Positions 17,996 through 27,310 of a stretch of 64,000 nucleotides of DNA are shown here, piece after piece. The position numbers were made by a program, and so were the translations under genes. Under the pieces are notes generated by a model that saw only the letters and a list, made by a program, of their open reading frames with translations, searched no databases and was not told the DNA's origin. Every line of letters begins with the position of its first letter. The stretch's first letter is position 1. This DNA comes from Acidovorax sp. 107. GTDB taxonomy: Bacteria; Pseudomonadota; Gammaproteobacteria; Burkholderiales; Burkholderiaceae_C. Location: NCBI RefSeq assembly GCF_003058055.1, contig NZ_QBTZ01000001.1, positions 2,172,501-2,236,500 on the forward strand. The letters are read 5' to 3'.

Positions 17996-19354
17996 CTAAA
18001 CCACAAGCCGCCCAACACGCTCGGCCGCCACGGCCACATGGCGCACCAACTCAGCCTTGCACACATCAAAACCCGCGCTGAACCCTTGTTCGTCCTCCAA
18101 CCGCCGAACAAACACCTGCGCCATCGCAAGCGCCTCCTTCCAAGCCGCCGCACTGACCTGCTCCCCCACCGTGAGTTCCAGCGCCCGATCCGACAAACCT
18201 CCCCCCGCCGTGGGAGCAAACGCCATGGGCGTCATGTCATACGCAGGCGCCAGCTCGTAAGGCCTTCGCCCCTCTGACAAGCACGACAGATTGCCGCTGT
18301 GCATGTCGGTGTTGCCGATCAGGGTGCCAAACGCCCACAGCAGGCAGGCCGTGTCAAAGGCTTGGGGGGTGATGACCCCGGACTTCCACAACGCCCGGGC
18401 AATCACCGGCCAGTTGCCGCCGCTGCCGACAAACTCGGCATCGAGCGCCGCGAAGGAATGCAGCGCCCTGCGCCCGCGAGCGCCCAGGCGGTCAAACCGC
18501 TGCACTTCCAGAAATCGTTGGGTGCCGTGCATCCAGGTCATTGATTGCGCGGCAGGCACGCCGTGGTCGCGCAGCACCTGCAGGGCGATGTGTTCGGCCA
18601 GCAGCAGGTCGCGCCAGCGGGCGCTGACGGGGGTGTCAAGTTCGGCGGTGAACTTGACCATGACATGCGCGGCGGTGCCATCGGCTTGCTCGGCGTAGGC
18701 GGTGAACTTGGGCTGCTCTCCGGCGGCTGACGAGCCCGCCACTTCGCCGCGCGCGGACAGGTCGGCCAACTGGGCGTAGGTGTGCAGCTTTTGCGCGGCT
18801 GCAATGGGCACGGGGTCGGGCGCGTTGACGAACTGGTCGCGCGCGGTGGGGCCGATGAGCAGGTTGCCGGGCATGTCGTCGCCCTGGTCCAGGATGGCGC
18901 GCAGCGCGTGGGTGTCGCTCCAATCGCCCAGCCGCTCGGGCAAGCCCAGGCGCTGGCCGTGCCGCTGGCAGTAGGCGCGCCCCAGGTAGCCCTGCGGGCG
19001 CATGTCATAAATCCACCACGGGAGGCCGTCGCTGTGTTGCCGGGCCCCGCCCGCCTCGACCATCACAAAGCCCTGCGGGCACACGGGGACGAGGGTGCCC
19101 AGGGTTTCGAGCGCGCCCTGGGGGGTGACGCGGTACACAGTGGCCTCCAGATCGGCGCGGACTGGATCGCGGAGGGTGTATTGAATAGATCTGGCGGCGC
19201 CAAAAGGCACCACCTCATCACCCAGCGCGCTGAGGGCTCGGGAGACGGTGGGCTGGCTGACCTGCAGCGCCTGGGCCAGCGCCTGCGCCTTGGCGGGGCC
19301 GGGGCGCAGCAGGGGGCGGATGGCGTTGGCATAGGTCTGGGCGGCGGAGGGCAT
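17996..19354 (-). CDS. yjjJ: HipA-family serine/threonine kinase toxin, YjjJ/HipH-like, with fused HTH
   Basis: A 452-aa protein matching YjjJ (HipH) in layout. An N-terminal HTH at about 22-44 (ALAQALQVSQPTVSRAL) takes the place of a separate HipB-type antitoxin. The HipA kinase core follows: GEQPKF at 212-217 (ATP loop), FLEVQRFDR at 281-289, IGNTDMHSGN at 346-355 (catalytic Asp) and PAYDM at 370-374 (metal Asp). All key residues look intact, so it should be an active kinase; HipA members phosphorylate aminoacyl-tRNA synthetases. No small antitoxin gene is adjacent. GC content is like the core genome, unlike the DUF4917 gene beside it. Confidence 0.85.
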   Translation of the reverse strand: MPSAAQTYANAIRPLLRPGPAKAQALAQALQVSQPTVSRALSALGDEVVPFGAARSIQYTLRDPVRADLEATVYRVTPQGALETLGTLVPVCPQGFVMVEAGGARQHSDGLPWWIYDMRPQGYLGRAYCQRHGQRLGLPERLGDWSDTHALRAILDQGDDMPGNLLIGPTARDQFVNAPDPVPIAAAQKLHTYAQLADLSARGEVAGSSAAGEQPKFTAYAEQADGTAAHVMVKFTAELDTPVSARWRDLLLAEHIALQVLRDHGVPAAQSMTWMHGTQRFLEVQRFDRLGARGRRALHSFAALDAEFVGSGGNWPVIARALWKSGVITPQAFDTACLLWAFGTLIGNTDMHSGNLSCLSEGRRPYELAPAYDMTPMAFAPTAGGGLSDRALELTVGEQVSAAAWKEALAMAQVFVRRLEDEQGFSAGFDVCKAELVRHVAVAAERVGRLVV

Positions 19355-19441
19355 GCCCTAAGGATACGCCGATTGAATGGAAAATTGAATAGATAAAAGA
19401 ATAGATAAATCAGGCTGAATGGATGCCTCAGGATCGCTCAA

Positions 19442-20371
19442 CTACGCTGGCAACCGCACCGCCGCCTCTCGCAACGCCTCTGCAAACGCCATCGCCGCTG
19501 GTTTTTGCTGCGTGCCCCGGCGGTAGGCGAGGTACAGGTCCAGATGCACCACGGGCTCGCGCAGCATGGCGACGCCCAGGCCCTGGCGCAGGCATTCTTC
19601 CAGCGCAAACGAAGGCACGATAGCGCTGCCACGGCCTGCGCGCACCATGCCGATGAGGGTGCCGATGAGGTTCATGCGGGGGCGCTCCTGGTGGGCCAGG
19701 CCCAGGCGAGATAGCTGCTTTTCAATCACCACCTGGATGGGGTTGTCGGACGGCAGGCTGACCAGGGGCACGTCTTTGAGGCGGCTCCAGGGCTGGCTGT
19801 CTGACAGCTGGCCGCTGGTGTGCGCCGCGTCGGGCGGGCTGATGCGCATGAGGCGGAACTTGCACAAGGGCTGGCGCGACAGCCCCACGGCGGGTTTGAC
19901 GAAGAAGCCAAAGCCGATGTCGGCCTCGCCGTCGAGCACGCGCTGGCGCACGGTGCCCACCTCTACGTCGCTGAGCTGCACCTGCACGCCGGGGTGGCTG
20001 TGCGCAAAGCCGCGAATCACCTCGGGCAGCAGGCTGGCCGAGATCATGGGCGTGGCCGCCACCAGCAGACGCGAGCGCACGGCGGCCTCGTTGCCATCCA
20101 GCACGGCGCCCAGGGCGCGCAGCTCGCCCACCACACGCTCGGCCACGGGCTGCAGGCGGCGCCCGGCGTCGGTGAGGGTGATGGACCGTGTGGTGCGGTC
20201 AAACAGGCGGGCGCCCACCTGGTCCTCCAGCTCCTTGACCAGCATGCTCATGCCCGAGGGCGACAGGTGCACCTGCTCGGCCGCCTTGGCAAAGCTTTGC
20301 AGGCGCGTGACCTCCAGAAAAGCGTGGAGCTGGCGGGTGCTGACATTCATCAGCTTTGATGAAGAATTCAT
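19442..20371 (-). CDS. LysR-family transcriptional regulator
   Basis: A 309-aa LysR protein with HTH SFAKAAEQVHLSPSGMSMLV and effector domain from RLLVAATPMISAS. The ligand-binding lobe has GEADIGFGFFVKP. The ATG at 20371 gives MNSSSKLMNVSTRQLHAFLE; a second ATG 21 nt further in is also possible. It is divergent from the Bug gene (83 bp between starts), so it likely controls the Bug plus FAD-monooxygenase pair. Ligand unknown, presumably an aromatic acid. Confidence 0.87.
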   Translation of the reverse strand: MNSSSKLMNVSTRQLHAFLEVTRLQSFAKAAEQVHLSPSGMSMLVKELEDQVGARLFDRTTRSITLTDAGRRLQPVAERVVGELRALGAVLDGNEAAVRSRLLVAATPMISASLLPEVIRGFAHSHPGVQVQLSDVEVGTVRQRVLDGEADIGFGFFVKPAVGLSRQPLCKFRLMRISPPDAAHTSGQLSDSQPWSRLKDVPLVSLPSDNPIQVVIEKQLSRLGLAHQERPRMNLIGTLIGMVRAGRGSAIVPSFALEECLRQGLGVAMLREPVVHLDLYLAYRRGTQQKPAAMAFAEALREAAVRLPA

Positions 20372-20454
20372 CAGAATTTTCCGTTTGATCAATGTCAAGA
20401 GTGTCGTTGTAATCGACCCGCAACGCCCTTTCAACGACTAAAGAGACAAGCCCC

Positions 20455-21471
20455 ATGTTCGATCAGCCTGTATTGCGTGCCAACGCGCACCCGCCCTCCC
20501 CCCAACGTCGCAGCCTGCTGCTGGGCGCGCTGGCCGCCACGGCGGCAGCCGCCACGCCCAGGGCCTGGGCGCAGACGGGTGCTGACGCACCTGTGCGGCT
20601 GGTGGTGCCGTTCACGCCCGGCACAGGCATTGACCTGATTGCGCGGCAGATTGCACAGCCGCTGTCTGACCGGCTCAAGCGCCCGTTTTTTGTGGAGAAC
20701 AAGGCGGGTGCGTCCGGCATCATCGGCACGCAAGAGGTGGTACGCGCCACGCCCGACGGCACCACGCTGCTGGTCAGCGTGAACACGCTGGTGATGAACA
20801 TGGCGCTGTACCCCAAGCAGGGCTTTAACCCGCTGACGGACCTGGTGCCCGTGAGCCAGACGAGCTGGGGGCAGCTGCTGCTGGTGGCGTCGGCCGGGTC
20901 CAAGATCGAATCGCTCAAGGACCTGATGGACCGCGCCCGGGCCAAGCCCGGTTCGCTCAACTACGGCTCGCCCGGTGCGGGCACGCCGCACCACTTGGCG
21001 ATGGAATTGCTGAAGAACCGGGCCAAAATTTCGCTCACCCACATCAGCTACCGGGGCACCGCCCCCGCCGTGACGGACCTGCTGGGCGGGCAGATCGACG
21101 CGATGTTTTTGCCCATCCACGTGGCCCTGCAGCACGTCAAGGCGGGCAAGCTGAAGGCGCTGGCCATCAGCTCGGACACGCCCCACCCGCTGCTGCCCGA
21201 GGTGCCGTCGCTGGGCACCCTGAAGCTGGGCGACCTGAACGTGGACATGTGGTACGGCGTGTTTGCCCCCGCAGGCACGCCCCGCGCCATGGTGGACCGG
21301 CTGAACACCGAGCTGCGTGACGTGCTGGCATCGCCCGCCGTGGCCAAGTCGTTCGAGACCCAGGGCATGACGCCTGCCCACAGCTCGCCAGACGCCTTCC
21401 AGAAGCTGGTGACGGCTGACGCCAAGCGCTGGGCTGACCTGATCAAGGCCCAGGGCATCACCGCCGAGTAA
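20455..21471 (+). CDS. Bug (TctC-type) periplasmic solute-binding protein
   Basis: A 338-aa protein with an N-terminal export signal containing RRSLLLGALAATAAAA and cleavage near AWAQ at about residue 39. The mature domain shows the Bug pattern: RLVVPFTPGTGIDLIAR, FFVENKAGASGIIG, NYGSPGAGTPHHLA, then the ISYRGTAPAVTDLLGGQ loop and WYGVFAPAGTPRAM. The acidic ligand pocket suggests a carboxylate. It is followed by an aromatic-type FAD monooxygenase 100 bp on, so an aromatic or phenylalkanoic acid ligand is a reasonable guess. Confidence 0.88.
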   Translation: MFDQPVLRANAHPPSPQRRSLLLGALAATAAAATPRAWAQTGADAPVRLVVPFTPGTGIDLIARQIAQPLSDRLKRPFFVENKAGASGIIGTQEVVRATPDGTTLLVSVNTLVMNMALYPKQGFNPLTDLVPVSQTSWGQLLLVASAGSKIESLKDLMDRARAKPGSLNYGSPGAGTPHHLAMELLKNRAKISLTHISYRGTAPAVTDLLGGQIDAMFLPIHVALQHVKAGKLKALAISSDTPHPLLPEVPSLGTLKLGDLNVDMWYGVFAPAGTPRAMVDRLNTELRDVLASPAVAKSFETQGMTPAHSSPDAFQKLVTADAKRWADLIKAQGITAE

Positions 21472-21573
21472 CCACGACCACCCGTACCCAGCGGTAGCCA
21501 GTAGCGCGAAGCACTGCACAACACCGCATAGTGGCCAATGCCAAACCGACCCGTACCGAACAACACCAACAAC

Positions 21574-23214
21574 ATGAACCAGCAAGCAACCGTGGCGCCA
21601 CAGCAAGACGCCGAAGTGATCATCGTGGGCGGCGGCCCGGTCGGCATGGGCCTGGCCATTGAGCTGGGCCAGCGCGGCGTGAGCGTGATCGTGGTGGAGC
21701 GCTATGTGCAGCCCCAGCCCATCCCCAAGGGGCAGAACCTCACGCAGCGCACCATGGAGCACTTTCACTTCTGGGGTGCTGAAAAGCAGCTGCGCGCGGC
21801 GCGCACCATCCCGGTCGAATACGGCATTGGCGGGCTGACCGCACACGGCACGCTGCTGGGGCCCTACAGCTACGACTGGCTGCAGCGCGATCTCGTCAAA
21901 CCCTACTACTTCACCGCCAACGAGCGGCTGCCTCAGTACGCCACCGAGGCCGTGCTGCGCCAGCGCGTGGCGCAGCTGCCGTCGGTGCAGACCCTCTACA
22001 GCTGGGAGACCAGCACCTTGGCGCAGGACGATGCGGGCGTTTCCGTCACCATCCAGCAGCGTGGCGACAGCAAGGCCCAGCGCGTGCTGCGCGGCGCCTA
22101 TGTGGTGGGTTCGGACGGGGCACGGTCGGTGGTGCGCGAGCAGGCGGGCATCACCCACACCCGCACCGACCACGACCGCATGATGGTGCTGCTGGTGTTC
22201 AAGTCGCAAGGCCTGCACCAGCTGCTGGAGCGCTATCCCGGCAAGTCTTACTACAACGTGCTGCAGCCCGAGCTGAAGGGCTACTGGAAGTTTCTGGGCC
22301 GGGTGGACCTGGGCAGCACCTGGTTCTTTCATGCACCAGTGCCGCCGGGCACCACCAAGGACAACTTTGACTTTGCGGCCTACCTGCACGAGGCGGTGGG
22401 CGCGGAGTTTGAGGTGGAGTTTGAGCACATCGGCTTTTGGGACCTGCGCTTCATGCTGGCCGACAGCTACCGCAAGGGCCGCGTATTCATCGCGGGTGAT
22501 GCCGCGCACAGCCACCCGCCCTACGGTGGCTACGGCGTGAACTCGGGCCTGGAAGACGCGCGCAACCTGGGCTGGAAGCTGGCCGCCGTGCTGCAGGGCT
22601 GGGGCGGCGAGCGGCTGCTGGACTCGTACGACGCCGAGCGGCGCCCGGTGTTTGCGTCCACCATCAACGACTTCATCGCGCGATCCATCGAGACCGACAA
22701 GGAATTCTTGGACGCCTACGACCCGGCGCGCGAACAGGCCGCGTTTGAAGCCGCGTGGCAAGCGCGCGCCCTAGGGGCCGTGGGCGAAGTGCATGCGTTT
22801 GAGCCGCACTACGAGGGCTCGGCCATGGTGTGTGGCAGCGAGGGCCGCATCACCAGTGCCAAGGGCTCGCACCAGTTCACAGCGCGGCCAGGCCACCACC
22901 TGGCGCCCGCCACGCTGCCCAGCGGGCGCAACGTGTTTGAGGAGCTGGGCGCAGGCTTTTCGCTGCTGGTGGTGGGTGGCGACGGCGCGCATGCGCCCTC
23001 GGTGCAAGCCTTTCGCGAGACGGCTGCGGGCCTGGGCCTGCCGCTACGGCTGGTGGACTGTGGCGACGGGGGCAAAGGCACCGAGCCCGCACGCTATGGC
23101 GCACCGCTGGTGCTGGTGCGGCCCGACCAGTTTGTGGCCTGGACGGCGCAGGCAGGCGGCCCGGCAGTGACTGCGGAGCAGGCGCGCGAAGTGATGGCGC
23201 GGGTGGCGGGATAG
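21574..23214 (+). CDS. FAD-dependent aromatic-ring monooxygenase (class A flavoprotein hydroxylase)
   Basis: A 546-aa class A flavin monooxygenase. The FAD/ADP fold IIVGGGPVGMGLAIELG is near the N-terminus, the DG motif reads YVVGSDGARSVVRE, and the GD motif reads VFIAGDAAHSHPPYGG followed by GVNSGLEDARNLGWKLA. The C-terminal ~150 residues form the thioredoxin-like domain found in phenol hydroxylase/MhpA-type members. It probably hydroxylates a phenolic or hydroxyphenyl acid using NAD(P)H. Start 21574 (MNQQATV) was preferred over 21538, which adds only an unconserved Asn/Pro stretch. Confidence 0.87.
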   Translation: MNQQATVAPQQDAEVIIVGGGPVGMGLAIELGQRGVSVIVVERYVQPQPIPKGQNLTQRTMEHFHFWGAEKQLRAARTIPVEYGIGGLTAHGTLLGPYSYDWLQRDLVKPYYFTANERLPQYATEAVLRQRVAQLPSVQTLYSWETSTLAQDDAGVSVTIQQRGDSKAQRVLRGAYVVGSDGARSVVREQAGITHTRTDHDRMMVLLVFKSQGLHQLLERYPGKSYYNVLQPELKGYWKFLGRVDLGSTWFFHAPVPPGTTKDNFDFAAYLHEAVGAEFEVEFEHIGFWDLRFMLADSYRKGRVFIAGDAAHSHPPYGGYGVNSGLEDARNLGWKLAAVLQGWGGERLLDSYDAERRPVFASTINDFIARSIETDKEFLDAYDPAREQAAFEAAWQARALGAVGEVHAFEPHYEGSAMVCGSEGRITSAKGSHQFTARPGHHLAPATLPSGRNVFEELGAGFSLLVVGGDGAHAPSVQAFRETAAGLGLPLRLVDCGDGGKGTEPARYGAPLVLVRPDQFVAWTAQAGGPAVTAEQAREVMARVAG

Positions 23215-23431
23215 GTCGTGGCGCACGGCTGAAGCGAATCGGGCGGACGCGCGGAGCAACGCCGCGCATGGGAGGGCAGGTCCTGCAGCCATCGACGCGC
23301 TTGCCTGAATGAACAGAGGCGAGCCAGAAGGTAACAACCCGTTGTACCGGGGTTGCCAAGGTGCGCAGAGTGGCAACAATGGCGGGGCCGCACCCCTCGC
23401 CTTTTGCACCCACTCCACCAAGGACCACCCC

Positions 23432-23926
23432 GTGGCTGCTGCCAAAAAATCCCCACCCGCTGCCATGGGCCGTGCGCCCAACACCGCCGCGCCAGACGCG
23501 GCAACCACCGGGCCCGCCGCATCGGCACTGATCGACCAGCGCATTGCCGACCTGGGCGACTGGCGCGGGCAGGTGCTGGCGCAGGTGCGCCAGCTGATCC
23601 ACGAAGCGGCGCCCGGTGTGGTGGAAGAGTGGAAGTGGCGTGGCACGCCGGTGTGGTCGCTGGGCGGGATCTTGTGCACGGGCGAGAGCTACAAAGCAGC
23701 CGTGAAACTCACGTTTCTCAAAGGCGCCGCCCTGCCCGACCCGGCGCGCCTGTTCAATGCCAGCCTGGACGGCAACGCACGCCGTGCCATTGATATCCAC
23801 GAGGGCGACACGCTGCCTGCCGATGCGTTCCGCGCGCTCATCCGCGCGGCGGTAGAGCTCAATGCGCTGGGCAGCAGCAAGGCCCGCAAGGGCCGGGCAC
23901 CGGGGCACATAGGGTCGGCCGCATAG
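23432..23926 (+). CDS. DUF1801 domain protein (GTG start)
   Basis: A 164-aa protein. The domain shows VRQLIHEAAPGVVEEWKWRG and TPVWSLGGILCTG followed by YKAAVKLTFLKGAAL, typical of the YdhG-like DUF1801 fold of unknown function. The GTG at 23432 was chosen because AAGGA stands 7 nt upstream; the open frame extends to an ATG at 23309 but that part is unconserved. The N-terminal ~35 residues are Ala/Pro-rich linker. It precedes a VOC gene on the same strand. Confidence 0.72.
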   Translation: MAAAKKSPPAAMGRAPNTAAPDAATTGPAASALIDQRIADLGDWRGQVLAQVRQLIHEAAPGVVEEWKWRGTPVWSLGGILCTGESYKAAVKLTFLKGAALPDPARLFNASLDGNARRAIDIHEGDTLPADAFRALIRAAVELNALGSSKARKGRAPGHIGSAA

Positions 23927-23963
23927 GCCCCAGCATTCAGACCAACGGAAGGATCACCCCATC

Positions 23964-24359
23964 ATGCTGTCGCACGTGTTTGTGGGCATTTCAGACTTTG
24001 AGCGCGCGCTGGCGTTTTACCGGCCCGTGCTGAGCGTGCTGGGCGTGAAGGAGCGTTTTTGCGAGCCCAGCCGGCCCTGGGCAGGTTGGGAATCCAACCC
24101 CGGCCCCCGCCCGCTGTTTGTGATTGCCCGCCCCTTTAATGGCGAGGTGCCGCAACCCGGAAACGGCACCATGGTGGCCTTTGCGGCCGCCACGCGCGAC
24201 CAGGTGGATGCTGCACACGCCCTGGCGCTGAGCCTGGGCGCCGTGTGCGAGGGCCGCCCGGGCTTGCGGCCCGAGTACCACGCCCATTACTACGGCGCGT
24301 ATTTTCGGGACCCTGATGGCAACAAGCTGTGCGTGGCGTGCCACGCGGCGCTGCTGTAA
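23964..24359 (+). CDS. VOC-family (glyoxalase/bleomycin-resistance fold) protein
   Basis: A 131-aa single VOC domain: LSHVFVGISDFERALAFYRP at the start, FAAATRDQVDAAHALALSLG in the middle, and YGAYFRDPDGNKLCVACH at the end with the metal-ligand-like positions of the fold. A GGAAGGA site precedes the ATG. Members act as isomerases, dioxygenases or resistance proteins; this short form is commonly annotated only as a glyoxalase-like protein. It follows the DUF1801 gene by 37 bp. Confidence 0.8.
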   Translation: MLSHVFVGISDFERALAFYRPVLSVLGVKERFCEPSRPWAGWESNPGPRPLFVIARPFNGEVPQPGNGTMVAFAAATRDQVDAAHALALSLGAVCEGRPGLRPEYHAHYYGAYFRDPDGNKLCVACHAALL

Positions 24360-24381
24360 GAACCTGGTTTAAGGCCCACCC

Positions 24382-25317
24382 TCAATCAGTCAGCGGCTGG
24401 TAGCGCCACTGCACATTCATCACCATCGTCTCGCCCTGCGCCAGCGTGCGCAGGCCGGGCTGGCCCGGTTGGTGAAAGGCGTCGATGGGCTGTGTGATGG
24501 GCTCAAAGCAGAACGCCGGGCCCTGCGGCGGGCGGTAGACCAGGCAGTAGTGCTGGGCCGCGCCGCCGTCTTTTTCAAAATCGGGCATGTGGGCCGTGAG
24601 GCGCAGGCCGCGCTCGGGCCAGTCGATGTGCGCCGTGCCGCCCCAGCCGGTGTAGGCGTTGTCGATCAGGCAGCCGTTGGCAGGCGCACCGCTGTTCAGG
24701 TCCCAACCGGGCGGGAAGTGCTGCGTGTGCTCCGTGGGCAAAGGGTCGTCGCCACACAGCCACACGCCCTGCACAGGCGCTGTGATGCGCGTGCCGGGGG
24801 TGCGCGGAAACCAGGGGTGCAGGCCCAGGCCATAGGGCAGCGGCTGTGCGCCCAGGTGGCGCACCTGCACCGACTGGTCCAGGCCGCCCTCCACCAGCCG
24901 GAAGGTCTGCACGCATTCGTACTCGTAGGGGTTGCCGTCAAAGCGCTCGGAGCGCAGCTGCATCTGCAGCGTGTCGGGCGCGGGCTGGGTCAGCAGCCAG
25001 GGCTGCAGCCAGCCATCGCCATGGATGGGGTACGGCTCGCCCACGCGGTTGGGCCGCATGGGGTGGAACTGCCCCGCATGCTCAAACCCGCCGCCGCTGA
25101 TGCGGTTGGACCAGGGCACCATGGCAAACGACGCGAGCTGGTACAGGTCGGGCGTGGCGCCGTCCCACGGGCGCCACAGGTCGATGCGCGCGCCCGCCAC
25201 TTGCGGGTTGTCGATCTGCCAGGCCGCCACGCTGCCGCCGAGCGTGGGCACCAGGCCCAGGTGCTGCCCCGCGTGGTGCAGCCAGACGATGGGGTGGGAT
25301 GAAGAGGCCTCGGTCAT
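24382..25317 (-). CDS. galM: Aldose 1-epimerase (mutarotase)
   Basis: A 311-aa galactose-mutarotase-fold protein. Conserved parts include FAMVPWSNRISGGGF, PIHGDGWLQPW (His of the active site), GLGLHPWFPR (second His) and the FEPITQPIDAFHQPG end with the catalytic Glu. It interconverts alpha and beta anomers of aldoses so that the dehydrogenase downstream in the pathway gets the right form. The lactonase gene ends 75 bp upstream on the same strand, and both belong to the sugar-oxidation island. Confidence 0.85.
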   Translation of the reverse strand: MTEASSSHPIVWLHHAGQHLGLVPTLGGSVAAWQIDNPQVAGARIDLWRPWDGATPDLYQLASFAMVPWSNRISGGGFEHAGQFHPMRPNRVGEPYPIHGDGWLQPWLLTQPAPDTLQMQLRSERFDGNPYEYECVQTFRLVEGGLDQSVQVRHLGAQPLPYGLGLHPWFPRTPGTRITAPVQGVWLCGDDPLPTEHTQHFPPGWDLNSGAPANGCLIDNAYTGWGGTAHIDWPERGLRLTAHMPDFEKDGGAAQHYCLVYRPPQGPAFCFEPITQPIDAFHQPGQPGLRTLAQGETMVMNVQWRYQPLTD

Positions 25318-25392
25318 GGGCGGTGTGCTTTCTGCGAGATGGAGAAAAGAAGAGGCGGAGCCACGGCCCCACCGCTGCGCGTGGGGTCGGCG

Positions 25393-26346
25393 TCAGCCGC
25401 CGAACTGGTGTGCGGGAAGGCCGGGCGCGCTGACGTCCACGGCAAACAGTGCACCCGCCAGCGGCTCGGCCGCGATCTGCTCGGGCGTGAGGCCGGTGCG
25501 GGCCGAGGTGATGTACAGCGTGCGCAGGTCTGCACCGCCAAAGGCGCAGTTGGTGACCTGGCTCACGGGTAGCGTGATGCGGGCCAGCTCATCGGCCGTA
25601 TCGGCGTCGTGGCAGGTGACGCAGCCACCGCCCCAGTGCGCAATCCACAGGCGGCCTTGCGCGTCGGTGGTCATGCCGTCTGGCACGCCGTCCACAGCGG
25701 GCCAGCGCTTCCACAGCGTCTTGTCGCTCACGGTGCCGGTGGCCGGGTCGCAGCGGTAGCGGTAGGTGGTGCCCAGCACCGTGTCGTTGAAAAACATGGC
25801 CGGGCCCTGCGCGGTGGGGGCCCAAGTGGGTCCGTTGGTCACGGCAAAACCATCGTCGTGCCGCACGCAGTGGCCGCTGGCGGTGTAGGTGTACAGCGCG
25901 CCCGTGGGGGCCTCGCACGCAAAGTCCATGCTGCCGGCCCAAAAACGCCCCTGGGCGTCGCACTTGCCGTCGTTGAATCGGTTGCCGGTGCGCTCTGGCT
26001 CGGGCTGGTGCAGGTAGCGTGGGGCGATGTCGGCAGCGGGGTCGAACAGCGCAAAGCCTCGGCGCAGGGCGACGATGAAGCCCGGGGCGTTGGCGCGCTC
26101 GGCGATGGCGGAGATTTCTTCGTCAAACGTCCAGCGCTGGTGGGCGCCCGTGGCCGGGCTCCAGCGGTGCAGCTCGCGCTGCAGGATGTCCACCCAGTAC
26201 ACGGCCTGCTCGCGCACCGACCACAGCACGCCCTCGCCCAGCGCGTTGCCCAATGCGACCACGCAGCGCACGGCGCCGGTGGTTGTTGGCGCAGAGGCGG
26301 ACACGCCGCTGGACGGTGGGATGGGGGTATCCAGCGAAGGGCGCAC
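25393..26346 (-). CDS. SMP-30/gluconolactonase family sugar lactonase (GTG start)
   Basis: A 317-aa six-bladed beta-propeller of the SMP-30 family. Metal-binding landmarks are GEGVLWSVREQAVYWVDI with the first Glu, RFNDGKCDAQGRFWAGSMD with the Asn, and DGMTTDAQGRLWIAHWGGGCV with the Asp. Its likely role is hydrolysis of L-arabinono- or D-galactono-lactone made by the SDR. The GTG at 26346 has GGAGA 9 nt upstream; the frame is open far upstream but overlaps the divergent SDR gene. It is divergent from the SDR across a 124-bp AT-rich promoter region. Confidence 0.85.
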   Translation of the reverse strand: MRPSLDTPIPPSSGVSASAPTTTGAVRCVVALGNALGEGVLWSVREQAVYWVDILQRELHRWSPATGAHQRWTFDEEISAIAERANAPGFIVALRRGFALFDPAADIAPRYLHQPEPERTGNRFNDGKCDAQGRFWAGSMDFACEAPTGALYTYTASGHCVRHDDGFAVTNGPTWAPTAQGPAMFFNDTVLGTTYRYRCDPATGTVSDKTLWKRWPAVDGVPDGMTTDAQGRLWIAHWGGGCVTCHDADTADELARITLPVSQVTNCAFGGADLRTLYITSARTGLTPEQIAAEPLAGALFAVDVSAPGLPAHQFGG

Positions 26347-26470
26347 GTTGGTTGTCTCCGGTCGTTTTTTTGCATCGGCCTGCCGCCAGGCACTTGACGA
26401 GCGGCATCTTATCAACGCCAATTGATGCTTGAAATGAATTTTTTTGCCATTGATTGATTGCAATATTAAT

Positions 26471-27292
26471 ATGACACAGCTTTTTACCCCCTCCTCTTCC
26501 TCGACCGACGCCACGGGCGCCCCCCAGGGCCTGGCGAAATTCCCCAGCCTGCAAGGCCGCGCCGTGTTTGTGACGGGCGGCGGCAGTGGCATTGGCGCGG
26601 CCATCGTGGCGGCGTTTGCCGAGCAAGGCGCCCGCGTGGCGTTTGTGGACGTGGCGCGCAATGCCAGCGAAGCCCTGGCGCAGCACATTGCCGACGCAGG
26701 CCTGCCCCGCCCCTGGTGGCGTGTGTGCGATGTGCGCGATGTGAACGCCCTGCAGGCCTGTGTGGCCGAAGCGGCGGCCGAGCTGGGCAGCGACTTTTCA
26801 GTGCTGGTGAACAACGTGGCCAGCGACGACCGGCACACGCTGGAGTCCGTAACCCCCGAGTACTACGACGAGCGCATGGCCATCAACGAACGCCCCGCCT
26901 TCTTCGCCATCCAGGCCGTGGTGCCGGGCATGCGCAGGCTGGGCGCGGGCTCGGTCATCAACCTGGGCTCCACCGGCTGGCAAGGCAAGGGCACGGGCTA
27001 CCCCTGCTATGCCATTGCCAAGTCGTCGGTGAACGGCCTCACGCGCGGGCTGGCCAAGACGCTGGGGCAAGACCGGATTCGCATCAACACCGTGTCGCCC
27101 GGCTGGGTGATGACGGAGCGGCAGATCAAGCTGTGGCTGGACGCCGAGGGCGAGAAGGAGTTGGCGCGCAATCAGTGCCTGCCGGACAAGCTGCGGCCGC
27201 ATGACATTGCGCGGATGGTGTTGTTTTTGGCGTCGGATGATGCGGCGATGTGTACGGCGCAGGAGTTCAAGGTGGATGCGGGGTGGGTTTGA
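26471..27292 (+). CDS. SDR-family sugar 1-dehydrogenase (L-arabinose/D-galactose type)
   Basis: A 273-aa short-chain dehydrogenase. The cofactor loop is VTGGGSGIGAAI, NNVAS is the beta-4 motif, and the catalytic Ser/Tyr/Lys lie in NLGSTGWQGKGTGYPCYAIAK. The C-terminal half has INTVSPGWVMTERQIKLW, a pattern seen in sugar dehydrogenases of oxidative arabinose/galactose pathways. With the neighbouring lactonase and epimerase it should oxidise the aldose to the lactone. The ATG at 26471 was chosen over an upstream TTG at 26444. Confidence 0.82.
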   Translation: MTQLFTPSSSSTDATGAPQGLAKFPSLQGRAVFVTGGGSGIGAAIVAAFAEQGARVAFVDVARNASEALAQHIADAGLPRPWWRVCDVRDVNALQACVAEAAAELGSDFSVLVNNVASDDRHTLESVTPEYYDERMAINERPAFFAIQAVVPGMRRLGAGSVINLGSTGWQGKGTGYPCYAIAKSSVNGLTRGLAKTLGQDRIRINTVSPGWVMTERQIKLWLDAEGEKELARNQCLPDKLRPHDIARMVLFLASDDAAMCTAQEFKVDAGWV

Positions 27293-27310
27293 GGTTTTGA
27301 GGTTTTTTTG

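Noticed and set aside
20431..22761. 776-codon open frame on the minus strand opposite the Bug and FAD-monooxygenase genes
   Set aside because: Same reason: it lies across two convincing plus-strand genes and has no recognisable domain.
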